64,000 bases of DNA, from positions 1-64,000 of the forward strand of contig NZ_JACJSD010000017.1 of the NCBI RefSeq assembly GCF_014697615.1, read 5' to 3'. A program made the position numbers and the translations under genes. Position 1 is the stretch's first letter. Every line of letters begins with the position of its first letter. Origin of the DNA: Nostoc sp. FACHB-280 (GTDB taxonomy: Bacteria; Cyanobacteriota; Cyanobacteriia; Cyanobacteriales; Nostocaceae). The notes under the pieces were generated by a model, which ran no database searches, had not been told where the DNA came from, and worked only from the letters and a program-made list of their open reading frames with translations. Shown here one piece after another: positions 1 through 7,998 of the stretch.

Positions 1-1
1 T

Positions 2-97
2 GAAAACTGGTATGAAGTACAAAGAAATTTATCTCTTCAAGTAGCTCGTGACTTTATTTTAGAACACCTAACACAGAATTTGAACTTGGCTGCATAG
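2..97 (+). CDS. C-terminal end of an unidentified protein (cut by the window edge)
   Basis: An open frame enters from the left edge and stops with TAG at 95-97. It gives 31 residues, ending in NLNLAA. The composition (VARDFILEHL) suggests a helical C-terminus. Too little is present to name a family. It is convergent with the Uma2 remnant that follows and ends only 13 bases before it. Confidence 0.4.
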   Translation, partial: ENWYEVQRNLSLQVARDFILEHLTQNLNLAA

Positions 98-110
98 GAT
101 CAATTTTCTG

Positions 111-449
111 TCAATGCGTAAGTCCTGGTTCAATCACAGCTTCTCGATTCAACATTGCCTCCCACTGCGCGGTTAATAACACCACTACATCTGGAATGCG
201 TGAAGTATCCCAACGTCCCCCGCGTGGCGATCGCACTCCCACAGAGAACTTTTGTGCTGTCCAATTCTTACCCATCTTGGCACTTTCATCATCAAAAGTT
301 CTTTCTAAAAACTTGGAAATACTGCCATGTTTGCCAGTACCAAGACTCATGGGGATAAGTTCTCCATCTACTAATTCATATTGAGTATCTGTACCATCAC
401 TATACTTGAGATACTCTGCAAAAGTTAGTTTCTTAGTAGTTGCAGTCAT
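111..449 (-). pseudogene. Truncated Uma2-family (DUF820) endonuclease
   Basis: The 112 residues from ATG at 449 match the front part of Uma2 proteins, a PD-(D/E)XK nuclease-like family that is very abundant in cyanobacteria and usually about 190 residues long. YELVDGELIPMS and the RIPDVVVL segment (the PD of the fold) are present. The frame then runs into EPGLTH and stops. The second half, with the E-x-V strand and the K...Y helix, is missing, so the nuclease core is incomplete. The last codons coincide with the sequence AGGACTTACGCA (minus strand), the terminal motif of a repeat found elsewhere in the window, so an insertion or rearrangement probably cut the gene. An in-frame TTG at 476 is an alternative start. 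A second, full-length Uma2 gene lies at 54441. Confidence 0.65.
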
Positions 450-526
450 AGCGATGTTTTTAGCTCCTGCCTCCAACTATAGCAGTCATAGTAGAAGTTC
501 CTAAAAATCTAGTATTTACTATCTTT

Positions 527-554
527 CTTGTCCCGCTTGTCTCCCTTGTCTCCC
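527..554. repeat. CTTGTCTCCC short tandem motif
   Basis: Loose tandem copies of a CTTGTCTCCC-type unit occur in the gap between the Uma2 remnant and the membrane protein gene. The same motif, or its complement, recurs at 2316-2345 and 33045-33139, so it is a dispersed simple repeat of this genome. Confidence 0.5.
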
Positions 555-586
555 TTCTCACCCTCACTAAAATTGTCGTCTCACAT

Positions 587-1318
587 TCATCCTTGACTTT
601 GTAACTTTTTCATTTCATACTGCACATCTAAAGCAATCTGCAATGCTTCATTTAATAACTTGCCATGTTCAGTAGCTTTTTCTGTGACTTGCATTGTTGC
701 CAAAGCTGCTAAATTATTGGCAAATAACTCCGCATTATGAATAATAAAATTCTTATTTTCGCGCAAAATCCTTTCTGTTTTCAAAGCTCGTACTAAATCG
801 GCTCTGGTAAATTGCAATGCAGCAATGACTTTCTCTCTTTCTTGAATACTAACTTCAGGATTTCCCGCTGCTTCTATTTGGTCATTAATATCTATTGCTT
901 TAATAACTGCGTTATATCTGTCTACATCATTTAAAAGAATTTGCAGAGAACTAGTCATATTCTCTTTTAATATTTTCCGAATATTGCGCCAAAGCAAGTA
1001 GAAAATCAATTGTATGCCAGCACTACCAAAAAAACACATCAATAGTAATAATATCCAAGATGGAATGGTTAGCCAATTAGCAAATAACTTAATAATAATA
1101 TCCAGGATTAAATAAGTAAAAACAAATATAGAAAAGCTAATAAAAACTACTGTAGCGCCTTCAGAGCCTTTCATTTTATATATCAATTGTTTACTAAATT
1201 CTTTTAGAGGATTAGTAATTAAAACTAGTTGATATTTGACAGGCAAATTAGTTAGTTGTTGTAATTCTTTTTGACTAATTTCTAAGCCCTGTAAATCATC
1301 ACGCACAGCTTTCCCCAT
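587..1318 (-). CDS. Hypothetical membrane protein with two TM segments and a helical C-terminal domain
   Basis: This 243-residue protein is not assigned to a family. Two hydrophobic segments lie at about residues 58-76 (VVFISFSIFVFTYLILDII) and 87-110, flanked by basic residues. The soluble tail from about 115 is strongly helical and charged (KILKENMTSSLQILLNDVDRY) and ends in an amphipathic helix. The layout suggests an inner-membrane protein with a cytoplasmic coiled domain. It is on the same strand as the MlaE-type permease upstream but 153 bases away, so co-transcription is uncertain. Confidence 0.6.
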   Translation of the reverse strand: MGKAVRDDLQGLEISQKELQQLTNLPVKYQLVLITNPLKEFSKQLIYKMKGSEGATVVFISFSIFVFTYLILDIIIKLFANWLTIPSWILLLLMCFFGSAGIQLIFYLLWRNIRKILKENMTSSLQILLNDVDRYNAVIKAIDINDQIEAAGNPEVSIQEREKVIAALQFTRADLVRALKTERILRENKNFIIHNAELFANNLAALATMQVTEKATEHGKLLNEALQIALDVQYEMKKLQSQG

Positions 1319-1471
1319 AATTAGCTACATAGTCATTTAATACAATATAACAATCAAATTTCTAGATTGCTAAATCAAATGGCATTTTGGCAAGAATTTT
1401 TTACTTCAAAAAAGCTAGTATAAAAACACTCATTTTACTTACGCGAAAGTACTTAAAACGATAATAAATTA

Positions 1472-2245
1472 CTAAAAATTAGGCTGTCCAGAGAGCAATA
1501 CAGTTATTATAAAATCCATAATAAAAATTGATACCCAAGTAGTAACAACTGCCGTTGTAGCGGATTCTCCAACTTCCTTGGCACCACCTTTTGTAGTTAG
1601 TCCCCAACTACAACCATTAACAGCCACCAGAATTCCAAAAATGAATCCTTTTAACAAAATAATCATTAAATCTGAGGGTTCTAAAAAATTTCTGACTGAT
1701 TCTAAAAATGCTTCTGGAACAATCTGATAAAACTGAGATGCAGCAAATATACCGCCTAAGAGGCCAATCATCAAAGCAAAAATCATCATTAAAGGCATCA
1801 TTAAACAGCAGGCGATTACCCTAGGCAGCACTAAATAATCTATCGGATCAGTTCTGAGCATGTAAAGTGCATCAATTTGTTCTGTAACACGCATTGCACC
1901 TAACTCAGCAGCAAAAGCAGAACCAACTTGTCCTGCAAGAATACTAGCTGTCAAAATAGGTGCTAATTCTCGGCAAAAAGCCAAAGCAAACGCACCCCCC
2001 ACAGCACTAACAGCACCAAATTGAACTAATTCTCTGGCGGTTTGAATCGTAAAAATCATCCCCGCAAAACCACTCACCAGTATCACTGGCGCGATAGAAC
2101 CAGGCCCAGCTGTCACCATGTGTTCTAGAATTTTGCGATAGTATGCCTTTCCCTGAAGCAAATGAAGTGTGACTTGACCAAACAGCAAGAAAGCAGCGCC
2201 ACAGCGTACAATCCATAATTGTTCGAGATTTTGTTTTGGGGGCAA
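1472..2245 (-). CDS. MlaE-family (DUF140) ABC transporter permease
   Basis: This is the permease of an MlaE/TGD1-type lipid transporter, which works with an ATPase and an MCE-domain substrate-binding protein to move lipids between envelope membranes. The 257 residues have the usual length and the family hallmarks: a long hydrophobic core with about five or six membrane segments and the conserved ELGAMRVTEQIDAL loop at about residues 133-146. The start is a TTG at 2245, supported by an AGGAGGGG ribosome-binding site just upstream; no ATG fits. The partner ATPase and MCE genes are not adjacent, which is common in cyanobacteria, where this system is dispersed. The substrate cannot be told from sequence. 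Confidence 0.9.
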   Translation of the reverse strand: MPPKQNLEQLWIVRCGAAFLLFGQVTLHLLQGKAYYRKILEHMVTAGPGSIAPVILVSGFAGMIFTIQTARELVQFGAVSAVGGAFALAFCRELAPILTASILAGQVGSAFAAELGAMRVTEQIDALYMLRTDPIDYLVLPRVIACCLMMPLMMIFALMIGLLGGIFAASQFYQIVPEAFLESVRNFLEPSDLMIILLKGFIFGILVAVNGCSWGLTTKGGAKEVGESATTAVVTTWVSIFIMDFIITVLLSGQPNF

Positions 2246-2315
2246 TTTTCCCCTCCTTCAGACTGGGTTTTTGGGAATAAAGTATATTGCAGTCCTGTTT
2301 AATATATGAACAAAA

Positions 2316-2385
2316 GAGACAAGGGAGAAAAAGAAGACAAGGGGGAGCCACTGCGTTGGGCTGCTCTGCCGACTTCCTCAGTGGC
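2316..2385. repeat. Purine-rich GACAAGG repeat followed by a GCCACTG/CAGTGGC hairpin repeat
   Basis: A GACAAGGG-rich purine run (2316-2345) is followed by a hairpin with perfect arms GCCACTG (2347-2353) and CAGTGGC (2379-2385). The loop (TGCGTTGGGCTGCTCTGC) has the look of common cyanobacterial dispersed hairpin repeats. No coding function is seen. Confidence 0.55.
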
Positions 2386-2718
2386 GTGACAAGGTAGAGA
2401 AATGCACTTTGTTGGTAGAGAAGTGCTTGTCCACACTTTTGCAGTTATACCCTAGTCAAATAGATTTTTTATTTGTTTTAAAATTCAATAAAACAAATAA
2501 AAAAATAATTTTGCCTACTGCACTAAATTCTGAAAAGCTGGCAGTTTGATGGTAGTTATATTCTAGTTATAGCAGCGCAATTGCTGTTTTAGGCTGATTT
2601 TTTAGCAAAATATCATAAATATGCCAACTATCTAAGGTAAGAGAATTTATTGAAAAAATGTAACCTTTTAGCTAGTTGTTGAAATTTAGTAATTTTTGGA
2701 AATATTAACTATAGAGAT

Positions 2719-2735
2719 AGTAGCGATTTGCTACT
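2719..2735. promoter_or_regulatory. AGTAGC-N5-GCTACT inverted repeat (possible operator)
   Basis: A perfect 6-bp dyad (AGTAGC/GCTACT, five-base spacer GATTT) lies about 190 bases before the SLH-FAS1 start. It resembles a transcription-factor half-site pair. The spacing is one base longer than the GTA-N8-TAC form of NtcA sites, so I do not call it NtcA. Confidence 0.3.
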
Positions 2736-2799
2736 TCTAATATTACTAAATATCATGCAGCAGGAAGATTACTAAATTACTGAAAAGAAGTATTGTTTT

Positions 2800-2852
2800 A
2801 GCTCATGAACTGAAATGAGCTTCCTAGTATGAGAAAACTGTGTTTTTTCATA
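2800..2852 (+). promoter_or_regulatory. Two consecutive hairpins in the probable 5' leader of the SLH-FAS1 gene
   Basis: The first hairpin has a perfect 7-bp stem (AGCTCAT at 2800-2806, ATGAGCT at 2815-2821). The second has a 10-bp stem including one G-U pair (2828-2837 with 2843-2852, loop CTGTG) and a T-rich right arm. They lie 70-120 bases before the start codon. They could form an attenuator or an mRNA-stabilising leader. This is inferred from complementarity only. Confidence 0.35.
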
Positions 2853-2923
2853 TTGGGTGAAATTGTCATGTCTGGGAATATTTGAATTCTTCATATTTCT
2901 ACTTTGTTCTGGAGGAAATTTTC

Positions 2924-4639
2924 ATGCGTAGCTTACTTGGTTGGTCATTAGCACAGACAACTTTGGTGGTTTTAGGAGTAGCAACAGCGGCATTTAACCC
3001 CATAGTAGTTTCGGCACAAACAACAGATCCATCGACAACACCTGCACCATCTGTAACACCTTCGCCAACTTCGCCAACAGCTGCTAGTAATTTTTCTGAT
3101 GTGAGTACAGATTACTGGGCAGCGCCTTTTATTCAAGCGTTAGCAGCCAGAAATGTGATTTCGGGATTTCCTGATGGTTCATTTAGGCCTAACCAAGCTG
3201 TAACTCGTGCCGAATTTGCCACGATGATTCAAAAGGCTTTTAATCAAAATCCCGTTCGGCAAATTAGTACGGGTGGATTTACAGATGTACCTGCTGGCTA
3301 TTGGGCGGCTCCTGCTATTCAAGAAGCTTACGAAACTGGGTTTATGACGGGATATCCTGGTAATGAGTTTCGCCCTAATTTGCAAATTCCGAAAGTTCAG
3401 GCGATCGCAGCTTTGTCCAGTGGTTTAAATTTAAATACTAGCGGCAACGCTGCCGATATTCTCAGCACTTACTACACAGATGCTTCGACAGTTCCTAACT
3501 ATGCAGTTAATACTGTAGCTGCGGCAACTCAAGCTAACATTGTTGTCAACTATCCTGATGTTAAACAACTCAATCCTCAAGTTCCTTTAACTCGTGCTGA
3601 AGCTGCAAGTTTGTTATATCAAGCTCTAGTCAGACAAGGACAAGCCCAACCTCTAGCTAGTAATGTGACGGCAGCTAATTATATAGTGGCAGGCAATACT
3701 GGTAATTCTCCAACTGGCAGTAATCCAACTGGTAACGATATTGTTTCCATCGCTGCATCTAATAATTCTTTTACTACCTTAACGACTTTATTACGGACAG
3801 CAGGTTTAGCTGATACCTTGCAACAACCAGGCCCTTATACAGTGTTTGCGCCTACAGATCAGGCGTTTGCTGCTTTGCCAGCCGGTACTGTTGAACAGCT
3901 ACAACGGCCAGAAAATAGAGAAGTGTTAGTAAAAATTCTCAGATATCATGTGGTTCCTGGCTCATTAACTTCTAGTCAACTCACACCTGGCGAATTGAGA
4001 ACGGCTGAGGATCAGTCTGTAAATATCAAGGTGGACAGTGCTAATAATCAAATCGCTGTTAACGATGCGCGAGTCATTCAACCGAATGTTCAAGCTAGTA
4101 ATGGTGTGATTCACGTTATTAATGAAGTTTTAATTCCACCTAACTTGAATGTGAGTCAACAACCAACAGACAATAATCAAACTACTCCTGGAACTACAAC
4201 TACTGATATTAATGCTGGTAGGGCTACCCGTGGTGGTTCTAGTTATATTGGTGTTGCTGGTAACATCGGTATACTAGGCGGGGACTCCGCTTTGGGAGCA
4301 GGAAACATAGCGGTAATTAGTAAAGTTGGACTGACTAACTATATTTCTGTACGTCCTTCTGCTGTATTTGGTGACAACACCGTAGTTTTAGTACCTGTAA
4401 CCTTTGACTTTTTACCTCGTTCTGTTAATCCCACAGGTGAGCAACGTTTCCCTGTTTCTCCTTTTGTTGGTGCTGGTGTCGCTATTAATACTGGCAATGA
4501 TGCTGATGTTGGACTGTTGTTGACTGGTGGTGTGGATATACCTTTAGGCGATCGCTTTACACTGAATGGTACTGCCAATGCTGCTTTTCTAGATCAGACT
4601 GATCTTGGTTTGCTGTTCGGTGTTGGTTATAATTTTTAA
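2924..4639 (+). CDS. Secreted SLH - fasciclin (FAS1) - C-terminal barrel surface protein
   Basis: This is a modular envelope protein of 571 residues. A signal peptide occupies about 1-31 (ending VVSAQ), followed by a Thr/Pro/Ser linker. Three S-layer-homology segments follow at about 55-100, 117-165 and 180-240 (FSDVSTDYWAAPFIQALA; FPDGSFRPNQAVTRAEFATM). A FAS1 adhesion domain lies at about 277-405 (YTVFAPTDQAFAALP; YHVVPG; NGVIHVINEVL). The Gly-rich C-terminus from about 430 ends LLFGVGYNF; its alternating strands and terminal Phe are typical of outer-membrane beta-barrels. I chose ATG 2924 over the earlier in-frame ATG 2882 because GGAGG lies ten bases upstream and the signal peptide begins there. 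SLH domains in cyanobacterial outer-membrane proteins bind the cell wall, so the protein probably links peptidoglycan and outer membrane, with FAS1 for adhesion. The combined role is inferred. Confidence 0.85.
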   Translation: MRSLLGWSLAQTTLVVLGVATAAFNPIVVSAQTTDPSTTPAPSVTPSPTSPTAASNFSDVSTDYWAAPFIQALAARNVISGFPDGSFRPNQAVTRAEFATMIQKAFNQNPVRQISTGGFTDVPAGYWAAPAIQEAYETGFMTGYPGNEFRPNLQIPKVQAIAALSSGLNLNTSGNAADILSTYYTDASTVPNYAVNTVAAATQANIVVNYPDVKQLNPQVPLTRAEAASLLYQALVRQGQAQPLASNVTAANYIVAGNTGNSPTGSNPTGNDIVSIAASNNSFTTLTTLLRTAGLADTLQQPGPYTVFAPTDQAFAALPAGTVEQLQRPENREVLVKILRYHVVPGSLTSSQLTPGELRTAEDQSVNIKVDSANNQIAVNDARVIQPNVQASNGVIHVINEVLIPPNLNVSQQPTDNNQTTPGTTTTDINAGRATRGGSSYIGVAGNIGILGGDSALGAGNIAVISKVGLTNYISVRPSAVFGDNTVVLVPVTFDFLPRSVNPTGEQRFPVSPFVGAGVAINTGNDADVGLLLTGGVDIPLGDRFTLNGTANAAFLDQTDLGLLFGVGYNF

Positions 4640-4640
4640 T

Positions 4641-4662
4641 TCAATACAGTGTATTGAGTTTT
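4641..4662 (+). terminator. Hairpin terminator of the SLH-FAS1 gene
   Basis: A 7-bp perfect stem (TCAATAC/GTATTGA, loop AGT) begins two bases after the stop codon and is followed by GTTTT. A second structure made of two GCGATCGC palindromes (4673-4680 and 4697-4704) followed by TTTTGCTGTTTTT lies just beyond and may back it up. Confidence 0.5.
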
Positions 4663-4766
4663 AAAACTGATGGCGATCGCGTTTCTTGGCGGAGATGCGA
4701 TCGCTTTTGCTGTTTTTATGCTTGAGATACTCTACCCATTCCCACAACCTAGAAGTATTGAACTAG

Positions 4767-4961
4767 GTGCGATCGCCTTATTCCATTTTAAATCAAATAT
4801 TCTGTATCTCAACCGAGCCTAACAATCCGCAAGAAGACCCTGACAAGAAAACGACACCTTGGGATTGGCGAAAGCTGCTTGAATTTATGAAGGATTTAGG
4901 TTCTGTTGTGTCTGTTGTGATCTCCCTACTCAAAATCCTTCAGGATATAGGTCTACTTTAA
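4767..4961 (+). CDS. Small hypothetical protein (uncertain)
   Basis: A 64-codon frame from GTG 4767 has no clear ribosome-binding site and an in-frame stop directly before it. The second half looks protein-like: an acidic and basic linker (EDPDKKTTPWDWRKLLEFMK), then a hydrophobic helix (LGSVVSVVISLLKILQDIGLL) that could be a membrane segment. The first 15 residues are not convincing, so this may be the tail of a decayed gene. I do not recognise it. Confidence 0.3.
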   Translation: MRSPYSILNQIFCISTEPNNPQEDPDKKTTPWDWRKLLEFMKDLGSVVSVVISLLKILQDIGLL

Positions 4962-5031
4962 TTTTGGATTGCTTACAACAACTCTTGCTTTTAATCTTCC
5001 TCAAAAAAGCTGCCGTGTACACCAATCATTT

Positions 5032-5107
5032 GATCCCCCTAAATCCCCCTTAAAAAGGGGGACTTTGATTCTAGTTCCCCCCTTTTTAAGGGGGGCTAGG
5101 GGGGATC
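5032..5107. repeat. GATCCCCC...GGGGGATC inverted-repeat element
   Basis: This 76-base element is bounded by GATCCCCCTA and TAGGGGGGATC. Between them are a second complementary pair of C5-6/G5-6 tracts and TTAAAAAGG-type arms. The whole can fold as a long hairpin. Elements of this type are dispersed in many cyanobacterial genomes. It lies 49 bases past the stop of ugd (minus strand) and downstream of a plus-strand frame, so it could also act as a bidirectional transcription stop. Confidence 0.7.
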
Positions 5108-5156
5108 GAAACACCATTATGATTAAGACTTGTGTGTAAATCGTTGACTTGTAGAA

Positions 5157-6548
5157 TTATCTACCGATACCAACGTATTGGAAACCTGCTCTCACCATTG
5201 TTTCAGGGTCAAGGAAGTTACGACCATCAATCACGACGGGGTTGTTCATCAGTTGTGCCATTTTGGCATAATCTAACTGGCTGAACTGTTGCCATTCGGT
5301 TACGAGAACCAAAGCATCACAACCATCGGCAAGTCTTTCGGCATCAGTTTCAACTAAAACGCCAGACAGACCATGACGCATCCCAGTTTGAGAAATAATT
5401 GGGTCGTAAGCTTTAACTTTCGCTCCTAAGCGGTTGAGTTGCTCAATTAAGTTGAGGGCGGGTGCATCGCGCAAGTCATCGGTATCGGGTTTGAAGGTTA
5501 AACCGAGTAAGCCGACTGTTTTACCTTTGAGGATTTTCAGGACTTGCTGAAGTTTTTCCAAAGCAATCAAACGCTGGCGTTCGTTAACGCTGACGGCTGA
5601 TTTGAGTAGTTGAGCTTCGTAACCATAGTCATCAGCAGTGTGAATCAAAGCGGAAACGTCTTTGGGGAAGCAGGAACCACCCCAGCCAATGCCGGCTTGT
5701 AAGAATTTGTTACCGATGCGGGAGTCTAAACCGATGCCTTTAGCTACTTGAGTCACGTCAGCACCAACGCGATCGCAAATGTTAGCAACTTCGTTAATAA
5801 AACTAATCTTGGTAGCCAAGAAAGCATTAGCAGCGTATTTGATCATCTCTGCTGAACTGAGGTCTGTCACTAGTACAGGTACAGGTGGTAAAGATTGGTC
5901 AGCAGCAAATTTGCGCTCCACAATGGGGGCATACAGTTCTTGCATCATAGCAACCGCTTTCGAGCTATTGCCGCCTAAAACAATGCGATCGGGGTTAAAG
6001 GTATCATATACAGCTGAACCTTCACGCAAAAACTCTGGGTTGCTGACTACATCAAAATGTGCAGCCAGTTCTGGCAATTTGTCATCACTAGGTACACCAC
6101 CTGCTGGTACGAGTGATTTTTGGCGTTCTGCAATGCCATCTAAAACAATCATTCTTACCCAGTCACCAGAACCGATGGGTACTGTAGATTTGTTGACAAT
6201 GACTTTATAACCACCATTAAGATTTGAACCAATTCCACGGGCTACGGCTTCAACATAACGGGTATCACTTTCACCAGTGGGTAGAGGTGGTGTACCCACA
6301 GCAATAAACAGAATTTCACCGTGGGCAACTCCAGCCGCAAGATCAGTGGAAAACTGAATATTGCCAGTTTGAATTGCAGATTGCATAATTTCTGAGAGTC
6401 CTGGCTCAAAAATTGGTGACTGCCCAGACTTCATCAGTTTGACTTTTTCTTCGTTGTTATCGATGCAAACTACATCATGGCCAATGTGAGCCAAGCAAGC
6501 ACCTGTAACTAAACCAACGTACCCAGTACCAATTACGCAAACACGCAT
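5157..6548 (-). CDS. ugd: UDP-glucose 6-dehydrogenase
   Basis: This cytoplasmic enzyme oxidises UDP-glucose to UDP-glucuronate with two NAD+ and feeds polysaccharide synthesis. The 463 residues fit the family. The Rossmann motif GTGYVGLVTG is at 7-16, the central helix region at about 230-265, and the catalytic Cys293 lies in GWGGSCFPKDV. The C-terminal UDP-binding domain contains GLTFKPDTDDLRDAP. A loop of about 20 residues near 142-162 (ERQKSLVPAGG) interrupts the N-terminal domain and does not disturb the motifs. The start ATG 6548 has GAGGAG upstream. The next gene upstream, on the same strand 166 bases away, encodes the enzyme that uses its product, so the two probably act as one pathway unit. 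Confidence 0.95.
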   Translation of the reverse strand: MRVCVIGTGYVGLVTGACLAHIGHDVVCIDNNEEKVKLMKSGQSPIFEPGLSEIMQSAIQTGNIQFSTDLAAGVAHGEILFIAVGTPPLPTGESDTRYVEAVARGIGSNLNGGYKVIVNKSTVPIGSGDWVRMIVLDGIAERQKSLVPAGGVPSDDKLPELAAHFDVVSNPEFLREGSAVYDTFNPDRIVLGGNSSKAVAMMQELYAPIVERKFAADQSLPPVPVLVTDLSSAEMIKYAANAFLATKISFINEVANICDRVGADVTQVAKGIGLDSRIGNKFLQAGIGWGGSCFPKDVSALIHTADDYGYEAQLLKSAVSVNERQRLIALEKLQQVLKILKGKTVGLLGLTFKPDTDDLRDAPALNLIEQLNRLGAKVKAYDPIISQTGMRHGLSGVLVETDAERLADGCDALVLVTEWQQFSQLDYAKMAQLMNNPVVIDGRNFLDPETMVRAGFQYVGIGR

Positions 6549-6714
6549 CTTATTTAACTCCTCGCTTTCTTGGGGTGATTCTTCAAAAATGAAGTTGCCA
6601 ATACGACATTTACACGCCGTTGATGAACTAATAATTCAAATACAAGCTATGAAGGCAACTCAGCTTGTACTCTGAATTCAGAGCAGTTTGATCCACTGCG
6701 GGGAAGCTTAAATC

Positions 6715-7650
6715 CTAAGTATCGCTTTTTATGCGATCGCGGAAATCCTCTACTGTCAGTTTTAACCCCTCTTGCAGAGGAATGGTAGGTTCCCAATTTA
6801 ACCAAGTTTTTGCTCTTGTAATATCAGGGCGACGACGGCGAGGATCATCCGAGGGTAGTGGTTCAAATTTAATCTCGGCATCGGGATTCACCAAATTCTG
6901 CACAGCCTGGGCTAATTCCAAGATTGTATATTCATCAGGATTACCTAAATTGATGGGGCCAGTAAATTCACAATTCATCAACCGCATCAGTCCTTCTACT
7001 AGGTCGGATACGTAACAAAAACTACGAGTTTGTGTACCTTCACCATACACAGTTAAGGGAATACCCCGTAATGCTTGAACTACCAAGTTGCTGACTACCC
7101 GACCGTCATTTTCTAACATCCGTGGGCCGTAGGTGTTAAATATCCGGGCTACGCGAATTTCAACTTTATTTTGTCTGTAGTAGTCAAATGCTAAAGTTTC
7201 CGCAATTCTTTTACCTTCGTCGTAACAAGAACGCAATCCAATGGGATTAACATTACCTCTATAGTCTTCGGTTTGGGGATGAACTTCTGGATCACCGTAA
7301 ACTTCACTAGTCGAAGCTAACAAAAATCTAGCTTTTACACGTTTAGCTAACCCCAACATATTCAGCGTTCCCATAACGTTAGTCTTAACGGTTTTCACTG
7401 GGTTGTACTGATAATGTACTGGCGAAGCTGGACAAGCTAAATGATAGATTTGGTCAACTTCTAAACGAATTGGCTCAGTAATATCGTGGCGGATCAACTC
7501 AAAGTTTGGGTGTCCCATCCATTTGAAGATATTACGTTTAGTACCTGTATAAAAATTATCTAAACAAATTACTTCATGCCCTTGGGGTATTAATCGATCA
7601 ATGAGATGGGAGCCAATGAACCCAGCGCCGCCCGTCACCAAAATTCTCAT
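6715..7650 (-). CDS. UDP-glucuronate decarboxylase (UDP-xylose synthase), extended SDR family
   Basis: The predicted reaction is NAD+-dependent decarboxylation of UDP-glucuronate to UDP-xylose. The protein has 311 residues, the size of the soluble UXS type. The nucleotide-binding motif [10 protein letters not shown] is at 6-15, the conserved [10 protein letters not shown] at 72-81, the Ser of STSEVYGD at about 113-120, and the catalytic pair Tyr143/Lys147 in SCYDEGKR. The C-terminal [13 protein letters not shown] motif is characteristic of UXS and distinguishes it from galactose epimerases. It lies directly upstream of ugd, whose product it uses. The product probably supplies xylose for exopolysaccharide or heterocyst-envelope-type glycans; that use is inferred. 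Confidence 0.92.
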   Translation of the reverse strand: MRILVTGGAGFIGSHLIDRLIPQGHEVICLDNFYTGTKRNIFKWMGHPNFELIRHDITEPIRLEVDQIYHLACPASPVHYQYNPVKTVKTNVMGTLNMLGLAKRVKARFLLASTSEVYGDPEVHPQTEDYRGNVNPIGLRSCYDEGKRIAETLAFDYYRQNKVEIRVARIFNTYGPRMLENDGRVVSNLVVQALRGIPLTVYGEGTQTRSFCYVSDLVEGLMRLMNCEFTGPINLGNPDEYTILELAQAVQNLVNPDAEIKFEPLPSDDPRRRRPDITRAKTWLNWEPTIPLQEGLKLTVEDFRDRIKSDT

Positions 7651-7998
7651 AGTTTTCCTGATATTTACAGATACTAGTAGTGGCTGTTTAGCTTGTTTTT
7701 AGAGTACCCAGCAGAGATACAAAAATGCAGGGCGAACAGAGCTAAATTTTAGTAATGTATTTTATGAGTGACTAATTTGTTATGTATGCAATTTTGTTAC
7801 ATGAACACTTGGTTGCTGGACGATTCTTCTAGCAAAATAGCAAACATCGCTGAAGGCTTGAGCATTTTTACCGGAGAATTCATGAAATCTTCAACAAAAT
7901 TCAGCGGCTTGTAAAACCCAAATTATAATCAGCAATAGCTTTTCATCTACCTGAAGTTACAAAATTGCCTACTGTAAGTGCTGGGTTGGGGAAATGGC
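7651..7998. other. Intergenic region upstream of the UDP-xylose synthase gene
   Basis: These 348 bases lie between the start of the UXS gene and the stop of the antiporter gene, both on the minus strand. The promoter for the UXS-ugd pair should be here. I see no coding frame, repeat or convincing terminator. Confidence 0.5.

Larger units (their letters stand above)
2386..2923. other. Gene-free leader region upstream of the SLH-FAS1 gene
   Basis: This is 538 bases of AT-rich DNA between the divergently transcribed MlaE permease and SLH-FAS1 genes. It must hold both promoters, but I cannot place -10/-35 boxes with confidence. Three inverted repeats stand out near the SLH gene and are listed separately. 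I see no open frame with coding character. Confidence 0.6.

Noticed and set aside
2719-2735. NtcA binding site
   Set aside because: The dyad is GTA-N9-TAC, one base too long for the NtcA consensus GTA-N8-TAC, and no well-placed -10 box could be assigned.
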